From: Gracilaria gracilis
Lineage: Eukaryota; Rhodophyta; Florideophyceae; Gracilariales; Gracilariaceae
DNA: 64,000 bases
Reading direction: 5' to 3'
NCBI GenBank assembly: GCA_030374805.1
Contig: JARGSG010000117.1
Span: 62,001-126,000 of the forward strand
In this document: positions 22,431 to 33,574 of the stretch, one piece after another
Layout of the letters: the number at the start of each line of letters is the position of its first letter
Numbering within the stretch: position 1 is the stretch's first letter
Made by a program: the position numbers and the translations under genes
Notes under the pieces: generated by a model
Databases searched by the model: none
The model's input: only the letters and a program-made list of their open reading frames with translations
What the model was told of the DNA's origin: nothing

Positions 22431-24650
22431 CTTTCCAGAGTCTCGAAGCCAACATGCGACCCATCTTGAGTCCTCGCTCACAGATATGCACCTAACCGAA
22501 TCCATGCCCTGTCCTATCACAGTCTCCACACTCGACTCAGCGTCCCACTTCCTCACCATACCGTCTTCATCCACGCATACAACCATTTGTCCATCGCTTG
22601 ACATTGCAGCACACCCAAAACGTCCTACCATCTCGGCTGTGCTTCGACTTCCGTACTTCACATTGTACTTCACCATTCGCATACTTACATCAGCACTCCG
22701 GTGGTAGAGCACCCTCAGATCGTTCCCCTTCTTCACCACTCCAACAACCTTCCCTCCCACTGAAATGCTCTCCAATACAGTCCCTCCTTGCACCTGTCAA
22801 GAACTCTTTCCTTGCCTTCAGCCATGGCCTCTCCGCAATCTCTTCAACTACCTCTACAAACCTCCGTGTGCTCTCGCACTTCTCCGAGTACCATACCAGA
22901 CGTCCGTACAGCTGAAAGTGCGCTTCTCGACCGTTCTTCATCACAGCATGATAGCTCAATTGTGCTGCATTTGCAATTACTCCCAGTTGCACACTCCACA
23001 ACTTCCACTTCGTCTGCAACCTCTCCCTCCTTCACCCTCGATGTACAAAAACATAAACGCTTCAGCTTCAACCAAGCACCAGAGTGTCTTGCTTCTTGTT
23101 CATCGACCTTCACAGAAACTTTGTTCGCTCCAAATGCAACAGCATCACCACTAACATTACATTAGTTGTCCAACAAGCGCTTCAAGTGGCGTTGATTCTC
23201 ATTACTCTCACCGACTGAGAGCACGTCAGGGTGTCATCATGCACACGCAGCACCGAACTGAGTTCCCTCTTGTTCTCGGGAATCGTCATACTCACAACTG
23301 CAACCGAATTCAGCGCTTTCATCACTTCTAAAGCGCTCGTCTCCTCTCTCAAATCTCATAGCCGCTAAAGCATAGACACAGGCACCTCTTGTTGTTTCTT
23401 CAGTACACACAAGGATCGATGCATCTCTCGAATGGACAAAGGAAAGCTCTCCAGCTGTACTTTCTTCTCCCAACGAAGCTCCAGTACTGAGATAGATGCC
23501 TTTGTCACAATCCGCACCATCCCATATCCAGTTACGTTGCCCTCAACCATCGTATTCGGTTCCCTCTGCAGTTTCTCACGATAAAAACGCAGAGCATCTT
23601 GTTCGTGTCCCTCCACATATGAGAAATACTTTCGAACGCCTGAACCAGTCACAGCCAGCAGTAAAGGAATCCCCACACATTCTTCTACTATCCGCTTCAA
23701 TGCTTCTGTGTTTTCCTCCTTGTCAATAGTGTAGTGTTCCATTCCGAGTGTTTCAGAAACATAACTCGTGAAGCTTCGGCTTCCCTTGGCCGGAAATGCA
23801 TGCGTTTGTCAGCTTCTTCGGCAAGCTCTTTCTCCCTGGTTGTATAAACAAGGCGGCTGTCTCTGTCAATCATACCAGCCAACACCAAGAACGTACCAGC
23901 ATCAAATCCGTTCGCCATCCAAACATCATCAACAAGAAATAGGCATGTGTGGCGCGCGAACCAATTTGCTGCCTTGTCCACAGCTTCCTGTAGCTGCTTC
24001 CCACGGTTTATGGCGCTTCCAAGTGGTTCATCTCCCGTCTCCCTAACAACACGGGCTATCTCCTGAATCAGTACATCTATTCCAGCATCTTTACCAAGAC
24101 TCATGAACTGCACACCATCCGGGAACCTCGATTGGACACTCTCAACATCTTTCAAGCCCCGAAGCGCACAGGTCTTCCCTACTCCACCTCTACCAGCAGC
24201 CACAGCTTCTATCACTCTATGTGCCGAACGTTTGAGTACAGCTGCCTTTAACTCTCCCTCAAACGTATCTAAGGAATCGTAGTCCAGAGTGAGCCCTGCG
24301 GGGTTGGGTGAAACAGTCCCTCCCTTTTCGAACTTTGGTTGACTTCGAGACGCCGGTGCATTCTCGCGAGGGCGGCATTTATCCACCAAGTCAGGTCTCT
24401 CATTTCGAAGCCGTTCTAAGCTTCTGTTCTCAATCAAGTTAATGAAGGCTTCTCTGGTGGCGGCCATGTTTGGACGGTCACGATTAGACGCACCCAGGTC
24501 GTTTCCGATGCTCCACACTGTACCCGCTTTGTGCGATGCATGCAAAACATCTTGGAGAGAAACTAGACCATCCACGGCACGCTTCATGAGCCCATGCTCA
24601 ACAAAGAGGCTGTTGTAGGTACCGAAGATGGCTACAAGGGTATACCACAT
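22419..24650 (-). pseudogene. NB-ARC/WD40 STAND protein (APAF1-like layout, broken)
   Basis: STAND NTPases of this layout act as immune or death switches. The first frame has an N-terminal helical region, the P-loop AAGRGGVGKT, kinase-2 CLFLVDDVW, and RNBS-B SRLVYTTRE. After a frame change near 23750 follows the GLPL-type motif CVGIPLLLA and the winged-helix-like part (MHRSLCVLKKQQEVPVSML). Here the frame is interrupted by TAG (23365) and TGA (23356), the latter where relatives would be expected to have Trp in RLW. Further down lie a linker (GRLVWYSEKCESTRRF) and, after another shift, at least one WD40 blade (AAMSSDGQMVVCVDEDGMVRKWD) to the C-terminus at 22419. Domain identity is sure; it is probably inactive as it stands. 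Confidence 0.8.
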
Positions 24651-24654
24651 CGCA

Positions 24655-25150
24655 CAAAAAAGTTTCCTGTTTTAGTTTCCGTCTACAGCTTCAGATTTCC
24701 ACAGTCAGGTTGCGGGGCCTTTGGCAGCTGCACGGGTTCTACTGAAGGGCGACAAAATCGATAGATTCTCTGAAAGCGGTTGGAATCGAGTATTCACTGC
24801 TTCGTTTGCAGAAGATACAAGAGAGGCAACAGAATGACGAGTCATCGCTGTCGGACTTGTAGCGCAGAGATTGCAGATGAAATCCTTGTGAACGAGAAGA
24901 TTGTGGACAACCAAATCTTACATGGGGACGTGCAATGCTTCCTGAAATTCAAGCTCCCAACTCCTCAGAAGTTAAATACGGCACGATTCACTCTTTCTTT
25001 CCATTTCGGTTGATGCACCATTTTCCCTAGTGACAGAACAACTGAAGACTCCGACCTCAAGCTACAAATCTGAAAAGTAAACGGCTGTCTTACGTAGTGT
25101 CAGGTAATGATGTCTATTATCCACTGCCCCATCGTCAGTACGACAGAGGC
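24655..25150. other. intergenic
   Basis: Only frames under 80 codons are present, without motifs. This is the common upstream or downstream space between the NB-ARC gene and the kinase, both on the minus strand. Confidence 0.5.
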
Positions 25151-25151
25151 T

Positions 25152-25919
25152 TCAAGCCCAATCGGGAAGTCGACCTGTCTCAAGGTATTCGTTTACTTTT
25201 CGCAGGCTGTATAGGTCATTCTGGAAATTTGAAGTTGTAGCATTGACATCACAAACGCCCGGCGTTCCTTTTTTACTGCCCAATTTCTCTCCGTTTCGCC
25301 GACATGAGTCAAAATCGATTAGTGCCACAGTGCCGTCTTCGCGAAACATGATGTTGGTCAGACTAATGTCATTATGACAGAAGCTCAGCGAATGCAAATG
25401 CCGCACGGCGCTACGAAGGCTTCTCATCACAGCTTCTTTGTCTACCGCTTGCCTTCTCATCCACGTCCTGTTGTATAGCGTTTCTTCACACTTTTCTAAA
25501 CAAATCCCCGCTATTCGATTATCTTTCACCACGCACCCATAATAATTCATTATGTTCGGGTGCGGTGACTTCGATACTTCCTCCAAGATCTTTACCTCTT
25601 GCAAAAATGTTGCAGGTATCGTGTCCGTTTTCCAATTTGGGTCGTAACGACTAAGGTTTGGTATTTTCAACCACCGCCCTTCGGTGTGAGCGTCCAATGC
25701 AACAGTTATTCCATGTTCATAAAGTGGAAAAACGTGATCGTCAGGGATGAACACGGGATTGGCAATCATCGAAGAAAGGTTTTCGGCATTGATTTCATGG
25801 GCATGCACGGCTGACGTACTTCCAATAAAGAAGCGATTGCATGAGTCTCTATAGGTCACACGTGCTCTAATAAAATGATTCTCCGTGTCCACCATGTCAC
25901 ATTTGAAAAGAATCTCCAT
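25152..25919 (-). CDS. small protein-kinase-like protein (intact)
   Basis: 255 residues with one open frame from ATG 25919. The kinase fold is recognisable: an alpha-C-like helix (ATFLQEVKILEEVSKSPHPNI), hinge ICLEKCEETLY, catalytic loop FCHNDISLTNIM (HND instead of HRD, with the Asp and the downstream Asn kept), and a metal-binding segment VALIDFDSCR (DFD instead of DFG). The Gly-rich loop and the usual VAIK Lys are weak or absent; the N-terminal ~75 residues are unlike a normal N-lobe. The C-lobe is short, ending soon after a peptide with NDLYSLRKVNEYLETG. Such small kinases with DFD/DFGS variants are known from fungi and algae; activity is uncertain. Intact, unlike its upstream neighbour. 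Confidence 0.7.
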   Translation of the reverse strand: MEILFKCDMVDTENHFIRARVTYRDSCNRFFIGSTSAVHAHEINAENLSSMIANPVFIPDDHVFPLYEHGITVALDAHTEGRWLKIPNLSRYDPNWKTDTIPATFLQEVKILEEVSKSPHPNIMNYYGCVVKDNRIAGICLEKCEETLYNRTWMRRQAVDKEAVMRSLRSAVRHLHSLSFCHNDISLTNIMFREDGTVALIDFDSCRRNGEKLGSKKGTPGVCDVNATTSNFQNDLYSLRKVNEYLETGRLPDWA

Positions 25920-26234
25920 GCCTTTGAAACATGCGAATCAACTTGGGCAAGAACTTTGGACACAAGTAGGCGTGGGTTCTGTGAGCAAGATTTGCACAAG
26001 AATGCAATTTGGAAACGTTTGTCAGAAAGTGCTCTATAGCAAGTCGTGGACTTCAAGAAAAACAAACCCGCAAGGGCAAAGCAGAAGCGAAAAGTCAGAG
26101 GCGAACAGTGTTGCGGTTGTGGCGGTGGGCTTCCCAACATTTGGAAGAATTCGACACCTCAGGCGCCTGCAGATGGACATGCTTTCGTTTCTCATGTTTA
26201 GTACATATTGAACACGTTTCAGGGTAAGATACGT

Positions 26235-26277
26235 CCCCCGGGGGAGAAATCCAGCAACCCTTCTATATATAGAAGGG
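26235..26277. repeat. two perfect palindromes
   Basis: cccccggggg at 26235-26244 and cccttctatatatagaaggg at 26258-26277 are both perfect palindromes, 13 bp apart, about 320 bp upstream of the kinase start. The second has a TATA-containing centre. They could be a promoter element or simply cruciform-forming DNA. Confidence 0.8.
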
Positions 26278-26537
26278 AATTCTTCCCCAAGGGATGTGAT
26301 TCTTGGTGCATTGCTCAGATTAGGCGCTACATTGCCACAAAAAACATGTCAGGCATGTCCTTTCAACTTCGTGCTCACCAATAGCAATGCACATATACTC
26401 GTGTGAGACCAAAACAAGAACGCTGGCCATTATAACATGACATCTTGTAACACCCTATAAAAGAACATGAACGGTCAGACCAAGGATATCTGTCAAGCAT
26501 TTTCACCCGCACCCGTTGCGTACTTGTTCTTAAGTCT

Positions 26538-26939
26538 TTGTTGAACATCATGTGCACAAAACTATCTTTCGGAGAAAGCCATGGTAACACCGGGAAACCA
26601 ATTTCTGAAGTCGGAAAGCGTGATTGCCACAACCCGTCATGCCCTACGTCTGTATTGTACAATCCCCATTTTACTGGCTCATGTGACATGTTGGACGTTC
26701 GAGCCTTGCATGGGGAAGGAAAGTCTGGTAAAAGAAGCACCGAAGCAATTTCGAGCACTCCGAATACTTCGAAGCATCAAAACCGAAACCAATCAAAAGA
26801 TCGAAGCCACATTTCGTCATCCTCTAAGGCAAGTCATTCGAAGTCAAGTCATTCCAAGCCAGTCCACTCGAGGGCAAGTCATTCTAAACCAAGCGATTCA
26901 AAAGCAGGTCATTCTAAGCCAAAGTCCTCCAAGAAGTGA
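26538..26939 (+). CDS. possible Ser/His/Lys-repeat protein
   Basis: A 133-codon frame whose last third is a degenerate repeat of Ser-His-Ser-Lys-Pro/Ser units, encoded by a 15-bp minisatellite from about 26828 to 26931 (ggcaagtcattcgaa-like). The first part (GKPISEVGKRDCHNP) has ordinary composition. The repeat is open in the minus strand as well only in part. Low-complexity tails of this type occur in secreted or nuclear proteins, but nothing decides a function here. Confidence 0.3.
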   Translation: MLNIMCTKLSFGESHGNTGKPISEVGKRDCHNPSCPTSVLYNPHFTGSCDMLDVRALHGEGKSGKRSTEAISSTPNTSKHQNRNQSKDRSHISSSSKASHSKSSHSKPVHSRASHSKPSDSKAGHSKPKSSKK

Positions 26940-26977
26940 ACTTTGTCCCACTCCACAGTCGAAGACTGCACATTTCG

Positions 26978-27430
26978 ATGAACTCCCCGTACAATAGAAT
27001 ATCAGAAGATGCGCTCGCGCTCGCGGCGCGTCGGCTCGCCCTCTCCTTCGCCATCGCCGTCGACACCATGTCGCGTGTCGCCGGTTCCCACCAGCACCGC
27101 CAGCTCATCTCGCTGGTGCACACTGTCGCCAAGTCGCGCCCCTCCTCGCCGCTGACACCGCCCAGGCCGCCCGCCACACCGCCGCTGCTCTGCACGCTGG
27201 CCAATGCCGGCATTCAGCTGTGCTACGCGGCGCAGATCAACCTCGGCACCGCGCATATGGTGCACCTCGGTCTCCGCCACTCGTACGCATCGCTAGCGTG
27301 GTTGACGGGCCCGCTGCCCGGGCTGCTGTTCCAGCCGGTTATACGCGCGCTATCGGACGGTTGTACGCTCGAGATCGGTAGACGGCGCCCTTTTCTCATC
27401 GGCAGCTGCGTGTGCACGTGCGTATCGTTA
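26978..27430 (+). pseudogene. N-terminal fragment of a sucrose/H+ symporter-like transporter (GPH/SLC45)
   Basis: From Met 26978, after a ~65-residue Ala/Arg/Pro-rich lead, the protein shows the first spans of the SUT/SLC45 family: ANAGIQLCYAAQINLGT (family GIQFGWALQLS), LAWLTGPLPGLLFQPVI, and IRALSDGC...IGRRRPFLIG, the family's RxGRRRPF loop. Similarity ends near 27425 inside span three, where GC-rich non-coding DNA follows; spans four to twelve are not found downstream. A weak donor (TGC|GTATCG) is present, so a very long intron cannot be excluded, but no continuing exon is visible before the MULE. Confidence 0.65.
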
Positions 27431-27544
27431 CTATCCGGTTCACGCGCGCGCGACGCTGAGCGGGCGTCGTGCGCATATCGCATGTACACTGGAGTGCACG
27501 TGCGCTATGCGCGACGCGAGAGAAGAACAGGTGCCTCGTCATAG

Positions 27545-29457
27545 ACGGCGGTGGCTTTCGTGCACAATGTGCTGTTCGACAACAGTCTGAAACTCCTAAT
27601 GCTTTCATTTAATTTTGCGTTGACGTTCTTCTAAACTCTTCAAGGATGAGGTAAACTTGTTTACTTGAATAGTTGAGCGAAGTAGCATGGTATCACAGCC
27701 GATACTGTGAGAGCAACGGCTCTGACACTGCTGACATATCGGCCTGATCACTGCCCGTTGCATATCGGACTATGCTCCCTCCGATAGAGCATCCCGCTCC
27801 CACTCCCCACTTAGATGGCGACTAGCGCCGCCTCCAGTAAACTCGTCCTCACGACACCTCACACACTTACTCGTACACCTGCCTCACGCATCCTCCTGCA
27901 CTCTGCAGCCCACAGCATTCCAGTTGGAGACCATCAGCGATTGTCGCTCATGAAAATTAACAGCTGCGCTGTGGTGCGATCGGCCAGAGGCGGGCGCAGT
28001 GCGTACCAAGGGCTATGCTATGGTGCAGCTCGTACGTGGCCTGGATCTGCGGCGGCAACGATGGGAGGCAGCAGCGCGGCGGTCAGCCGCCAGCCGCGCG
28101 TGGACAGCAGGCCGCTTGCAGAGCTGCGCCGCAGCGCGGAGCGCACGGAGCGGCGGCACGCCTTGCACGAAGGGTGCGGCGCGTGTGGAATGGCGTCGCA
28201 CTCGGAGCAGAAGAGCGGGTTCATTGGTGGCCAGCGGTGCAGCGCTATGGGGCGGTGGCACGCGCGATGCGGCCGTTTGGGCTGCATGGTGTTGTGCTTG
28301 AAGGCGCGACTTGTGGAGGCGACGCGCGATTGGGAGAGCTGTGTGGAGCGTGCGGCCGGCACGACGGTGGCGCCATGATGGAGCGCAAGCGTTGCGCGCG
28401 CGTGCACTGCACAAACCACCGTGCGCAGAGTGTAATCTAACCTTCAAGGTTAATGTTACACAGAGTGCGTACGTGCACACGAGCTGCCGCATTGGCGCGG
28501 TGGCAACTCATTGCGTGTTTCCCATCATCAGACGGCGTGCGGAGTGGCCACACCATGTGAACTTCACGTCAACGCGTCGGCACACTCTGCGCGCCCGCTT
28601 GTACTGCGCGATGGCATGCACTGCGCGCGCGCGCCCGTCGCGACGTGCGGGCGTTGCGGTTGCTCGAGCATTGGCACCTCGGGGGCGGGGCGGGTTGCAG
28701 GGTGGTTGCGCTTTGCCCGGGTGCTGCGCGTGGCCGTGGCGGTGCGTGTGGGAATGTGGGAACGGCCGTGCTATAGTTGGTGATCACAAATTACGCGACG
28801 GTGATTAGGCGCGTGAGCGCGACGTCGGCGTGCTTCTACGAACAAGCTTCGGCCGAGTGCGACAGCGCTGCGCCACAGCTTGCGCTGGGCACCGTGTGGG
28901 CTGGCGTGCCACTACGGTAGATAGCACACACTCTGCACTTAGCATAGCTGTGCCACGTGGAGCAGTGGCACGCGGAATCCCACTTTCTGCTTTTCGAACG
29001 TGCACGTGTTCTTTCTTGTTTCTTCTGCGGGCATCGCCGCTCCGCACTGGCTGCCCCAACGCCTTGCCTTACGTATCATACCGTCCACACTAACCGTGCA
29101 CGTCAGCGCGAGCCTTCGTTACTCCATGCCGCGCCGCCCTCCGCGCCACGCCGCGCCGCCCAACGCGCCACGCCGCCCCCCGCGCAACGCCGCCCCCCGC
29201 GCCACGCCGCGGCTAGCAGCAGCGTGATGGTCGTGGCCGCGAGCGTGGCGGACGGAGGCAGCACGCGCGTGGGGGGGCAGCGCGGATTGGGTGATGGCAG
29301 CCATGCAGGCACCGGCAAAAGACTTCAACCTCCCTACAATCTTCGTCACGGCCGGTAGCCGTGGCCCCAAAATAGGCCACACAGCTGTACAACAATATGC
29401 ACCGGCGAACCCGCACACATGCCCGTGCTGGCGCGCGGTGCCGGGCTGGCGCACGGG
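27545..29457. other. GC-rich island without a supported gene
   Basis: From 27.95 to 29.3 kb the DNA is strongly GC-rich, with overlapping Arg/Ala/Cys-rich frames on both strands and none showing a motif. 29.13-29.22 kb has short degenerate gcgccacgccgcgcc-type repeats. It abuts the left end of the MULE. Confidence 0.45.
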
Positions 29458-29905
29458 TGCCAGACACATGAGCGCCGGCGCCAGCGTCGGCGCGCCGGCG
29501 CTCACGTCTCATCTCAGCCCGCCTACAGCCCACCCACATCCCGCCGTCGGCGCGCCGGCGCTCACCTCTCACCACCTCAGCCCGCCCAGACGGGCTGTAT
29601 CCCGCCCTCAGCGCTGCGCCGGCGTCGGCGCGCCGGCGCTCACCTCTCACCACCTCAGCCCGCCCAGGCGGGCTGTATCCCGCCCTCAGCGCTGCGCCGG
29701 CGTCGGCGCGCCGGCGCTCACCTCGCACCACCTCAACCCGCCCAGGCGGGCTGTGGCGGCCCACAGCCCTCCCGCAGCCCGACTACAGCTTGCCCACACT
29801 CCTCCCACAGCTCGCCCACACCCCGCCTCTAGCGCAGCGCCGGCGTTGGCGAAGCAACGCTCATCATTAACCACCTCATCACAATTACATCCCACTCACA
29901 TCACC
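29458..29905 (+). repeat. left MULE terminal inverted repeat with 78-bp subrepeats
   Basis: Three near-identical 78-bp units start at 29546, 29624 and 29702 (gtcggcgcgccggcgctcac...), preceded by a shorter diverged unit at 29485. The right arm has about one unit fewer. Each unit includes small palindromes (ggcgcgcc; cccgccc-agg-cgggc). Confidence 0.85.
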
Positions 29906-30994
29906 TTTTCACCCTTCACCCCATCCCGCCCACACTTTGGCGATATTCTACTTTCAGCGCTGCGCCTTCGCGTTTCACCATGCACTCCCACATCTCGCTG
30001 TCATTATCTGGCCCTTGGAGCTGCGCTGTCGCTACACTCAAATTTCTACACTCGATGCACTCCTTCCAACCCCTGCTTTGACCTACCCACCCTAAATTAC
30101 CCACACACCGCTACATTTTGCCCTCAATGCTGCCTCTACGCTCTGTTCGCAGCAATGAGACCGCTTTCGTCCTTCGACAACCCACATTCCGCTCTTGGCG
30201 CTGCTCACGACTGCATATTTCTCTGCTTGATCTGCTCGTTTTCTCGGCCTACACACAAACTTGGGAGCTCGCTTCCGCTCTTGTCCTGTCCGTGCGCCCT
30301 TCTGTGACAATTTCAGCTCTGAACCCACAGCATTCCTCTCGTTTGCCACTCTCTCCCCTCAATCCCTCCCTGGCCCTCCTACACCAACACTTCGAAGCTT
30401 CGTTAATGGTTTTCTTTGAAGCCGTCTCGATTGGATGATTTCCTACACTGCCTTTAGCAACGATTCAATACGCTCCGCACCCGCTCTTCTCACTAGCTGA
30501 TTTACTCTTCCTGCGCCGGTGTTGGGGACCGGCGGCATACGTTTTGTGCCAAACGCCCTGTGCGGGCAGCCAACGCTGTCGGCCAGGCCTGCCCGCAGGC
30601 TGAAGTTGTGGTCGTTTATGGGTTACAATTGCAACGGCGAACAGGGCCGGCGACCAAAGCTGCGCGCAAGGCCTCGTGGCTCTGTCTGGCCAAGGACATC
30701 GTCTCAACCCCACATTCTTACTCCGCATCGTTCCGTTCTTATTTTGAATCTACTTTGTCTCGGTTTGAGCTCTATACCGTTCTGCCAGTAGTTAAACACG
30801 TCTCAACACCGTGGCAACGCCGCAGTAGGGGGCGGTATGGATGACTACAGCACTCTCTCAAAGGTATACGGGAGTCTGCTTGTACGGCACCGCAAGCTAG
30901 CAAGTAGGAAGGTATTGCCATTGGAAGAAGACGAAGTCCAGAAATTGGGGGAATCATAAAGCTTTTAATGCATGGGTATATTTGCTAGCCTTCT

Positions 30995-33520
30995 TTAGGG
31001 CAAGTACAAAGTGTTTTCGTTGCTCCAAGTCGTCGGGGTTTTTCGGGAGCGCAAGTTTCGTTCTACATCTGCGCGGTACTGGAATGGTTTTCGCATGACT
31101 TTGTGCAGATGCTTGGTTTGTATGGCAGACGCGGAGGTAGTTCTCAGTTTGTGAAGGTGTTCTTTTGTCCACTCTAGTAAGACTTCAATTTCATCCAACA
31201 AAGTAATTTGATTTGACTCAACCAATTCAACAGAATCATCGAATTCAAACAAATGATTGTTAGTTGGGTTAGCTTCGTTGAGAGATCGCGGATCAATCGG
31301 CAAAGGGATTGGCGTGTGATGGTTTGCTAATAAACTGCGGTCTTCTGCGCTCCTGGTTTCTTCAATAAACAAAGCGACAAACTCGCCTTCTCTTCTTTCC
31401 ATCCTCAGGAACTGTGGGCGCCTGCTTCGAATTAAATCTCGGTAAGCAGGACATTGTGATCCTTTCACCAAATGCTTGCAAAACAAAAATCTGCTAATCA
31501 TGAAAGCAGGACAGGAGCATTTCCAACAGCGGAAGTCTGTTTTGTAGACGTTGTTATGAGGTCTCTCGGCCGCTGCCTTCCACTCCTTAGTAAACGCTTT
31601 CCACCAAGCTGGTTTCTTCTTTCCAGAGAGAAGGGCATCATAATCTAGCTTGTATTTCGACAAAAAGCTTTTGTCAATGATATGTATAAGAATGTCAATT
31701 CTCGGTCTATTGAAATTCTGTAAGTACAATCTTTTCAGAACCCGCCAATGGCTCTCCACAAGCATTGTAGTTTTGGCGATTGGAATGTAATCAGCCCTAC
31801 GCCTTCCCCACTTGTAGTACCAATTGTCACCGTACCAATTGTCAATAAGGTAGTCTTTCAACAGTATGTGATGCATACAAACCGATTCCATTTCTCTTGT
31901 ACATACCTCTCGTATTTCTTCAATAGAGTGGTCAACAAAAAACGGGTGCATATGAAAATGCTTAGTCACAAGCTTCAGCAAACGTTCTTCAAATTTTTTG
32001 GTATATATTCCGCATTCACTTTTCTTTAGATCTGCGTATTTCTTCTTAATAGCTCTCTTCATATGCCACAAGCATATAGAAGGCTCGATTTCGAAGACCT
32101 TCGTTATAGCAGATAGTTGAGCCAGGTCCTTGTCGGAGAAGAAGAAAAGCCATTTGATATGAAGGTTTGCAGTTTTGAACGCCGTTAGGAATTTTGTAAT
32201 CTCCCTGGTCTTATATCCTCTGTCATTATGACCTGCTACCGGCGCTTCTAATATGAAATATGCTAAGGAAAATCCTGCTCCATTCACTGACCCTATGATT
32301 GCGAAGAGCTCCATTGCTTGCTTGTTAGTCTTGTATGTCGAGTCCATAAGAATTTCAACAATGTTCACGCGACGTGAGATCTCAATGCCAGTTCCAACTA
32401 TAAAACCAACTCCGAAGGGATTTCGCTGTTCGTAGATCATTGAAATATTATCTGATTCAGTAATTAGTTGAATTGCAGATGTCTTCGGATCGTCAGACCT
32501 TCGGGTACGCCTTTCCATTTCTTTGCTCCATATGTAATAGACCTCATTGTAAGGAAACTCAATACAATGCACTTTTCGAAGATGTTTACATATTTGAAAT
32601 GGCGTTAGCCCAGTTTCAAAAAGGTCTCTTATGTTCTGTTCCATACCGGGAGCTCGTTTAGCAAGAGGTTGCCATGGCAAATGTACTTCATGATGTAATT
32701 CATGTTTGACCCTAGTCATGGCGGTATTATGCCATCCATATGAAAAAGACACAGTGCCACCGCAATCAAATTGTTTTCGAGATTCGCGAAGTCGTTTCAC
32801 TGGTCTTGAGGGGTTGGTGGGCTTTGTCTTGCGTTGGCTACATATGTAAGATTCTGACTTACGTTTTTGCGTCGCTCTCTGATGCACTATGTATCGATAC
32901 TTCTCTATCGTCCGTAACATAGGAAGAAAACCTTGCTGCGCAGTCTTTAGCACTTTCTGCGCTTCCTCTGAACCAGTAGAGGGTGATTGCGCTCTATTTC
33001 GGTTTACAATAGAAACATCAAAGAGCTGATCATACCCTACGCAGAGAACATCTATAGGAAATGAAAGATGACGAGAAGCCTCAAAGCTCATTTTGTAGAG
33101 GTATGTAAAATTAGCATCTGTAATCCCTTGGCAGCAAACTTTCATGTAAACAAGTGCTGGAATGTCCTGAATCTTTCCCTGCTTTCGGCAGGTATAGCAC
33201 CTGTGGCCAATGGTGAAGTTGTCGATGGAAACAAAACAGTCTGGAGCAAAACACTTGTTGCACGAGCTGCATTCCGCGATGGCTACCGCTCTTAAACCCA
33301 TTGGAGACCATTCGTTTCGGTAATCTGTGAGTCCAAGATACAAGGCAGTAAAGACATTCTCATCCATATAGACCTCATCGTCTTCATATATGAATCTGGA
33401 CGACATCTCCTCCACAGCCTCAACTTCTAGCGGTAGAATGCAGGTGACCGCCCCGACTACCTCATCGTAAGAGGGCAGCGCAAGAAACAAGTCGTGAAAG
33501 ATAACCTTCGGGTTGCTCAT
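30995..33520 (-). CDS. MULE transposase with SWIM zinc finger
   Basis: 841 residues from ATG 33520 (the frame stays open to 33574 without an ATG). N-terminal part: a Cys-rich treble-clef-like module (CSSCNKCF...CYTCRKQGK, residues about 75-125) and a basic linker. Centre: a MULE-type DDE domain with LMDSTYKTN (first Asp), FFFSDKDLAQ (second Asp), CLWHMKRAIKKK, and a following helical insertion with candidate Glu residues. C-terminal part: a SWIM finger, CWKCSCPAF...FCKHLV, fitting CxCx(10)CxH. The enzyme would bind the element ends and move it by cut and paste in the nucleus. The frame is open throughout, unlike most nearby host genes. It reads from right to left between the inverted repeats. 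Confidence 0.9.
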   Translation of the reverse strand: MSNPKVIFHDLFLALPSYDEVVGAVTCILPLEVEAVEEMSSRFIYEDDEVYMDENVFTALYLGLTDYRNEWSPMGLRAVAIAECSSCNKCFAPDCFVSIDNFTIGHRCYTCRKQGKIQDIPALVYMKVCCQGITDANFTYLYKMSFEASRHLSFPIDVLCVGYDQLFDVSIVNRNRAQSPSTGSEEAQKVLKTAQQGFLPMLRTIEKYRYIVHQRATQKRKSESYICSQRKTKPTNPSRPVKRLRESRKQFDCGGTVSFSYGWHNTAMTRVKHELHHEVHLPWQPLAKRAPGMEQNIRDLFETGLTPFQICKHLRKVHCIEFPYNEVYYIWSKEMERRTRRSDDPKTSAIQLITESDNISMIYEQRNPFGVGFIVGTGIEISRRVNIVEILMDSTYKTNKQAMELFAIIGSVNGAGFSLAYFILEAPVAGHNDRGYKTREITKFLTAFKTANLHIKWLFFFSDKDLAQLSAITKVFEIEPSICLWHMKRAIKKKYADLKKSECGIYTKKFEERLLKLVTKHFHMHPFFVDHSIEEIREVCTREMESVCMHHILLKDYLIDNWYGDNWYYKWGRRRADYIPIAKTTMLVESHWRVLKRLYLQNFNRPRIDILIHIIDKSFLSKYKLDYDALLSGKKKPAWWKAFTKEWKAAAERPHNNVYKTDFRCWKCSCPAFMISRFLFCKHLVKGSQCPAYRDLIRSRRPQFLRMERREGEFVALFIEETRSAEDRSLLANHHTPIPLPIDPRSLNEANPTNNHLFEFDDSVELVESNQITLLDEIEVLLEWTKEHLHKLRTTSASAIQTKHLHKVMRKPFQYRADVERNLRSRKTPTTWSNENTLYLP

Positions 33521-33574
33521 TAGATTCAGTCCTATGACGATGATAACAGTTCTTGCACTAGTCTCTCTTCTCAA

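Noticed and set aside
27815-28378. 187-codon plus-strand ORF
   Set aside because: Overlaps equally open frames on both strands in a GC island; no motif, no sensible start context.
29291-30307. 338-codon plus-strand ORF in the left MULE arm
   Set aside because: The subrepeats are open in several frames; the product is Pro/Ala/His-rich repeat sequence, not a gene.
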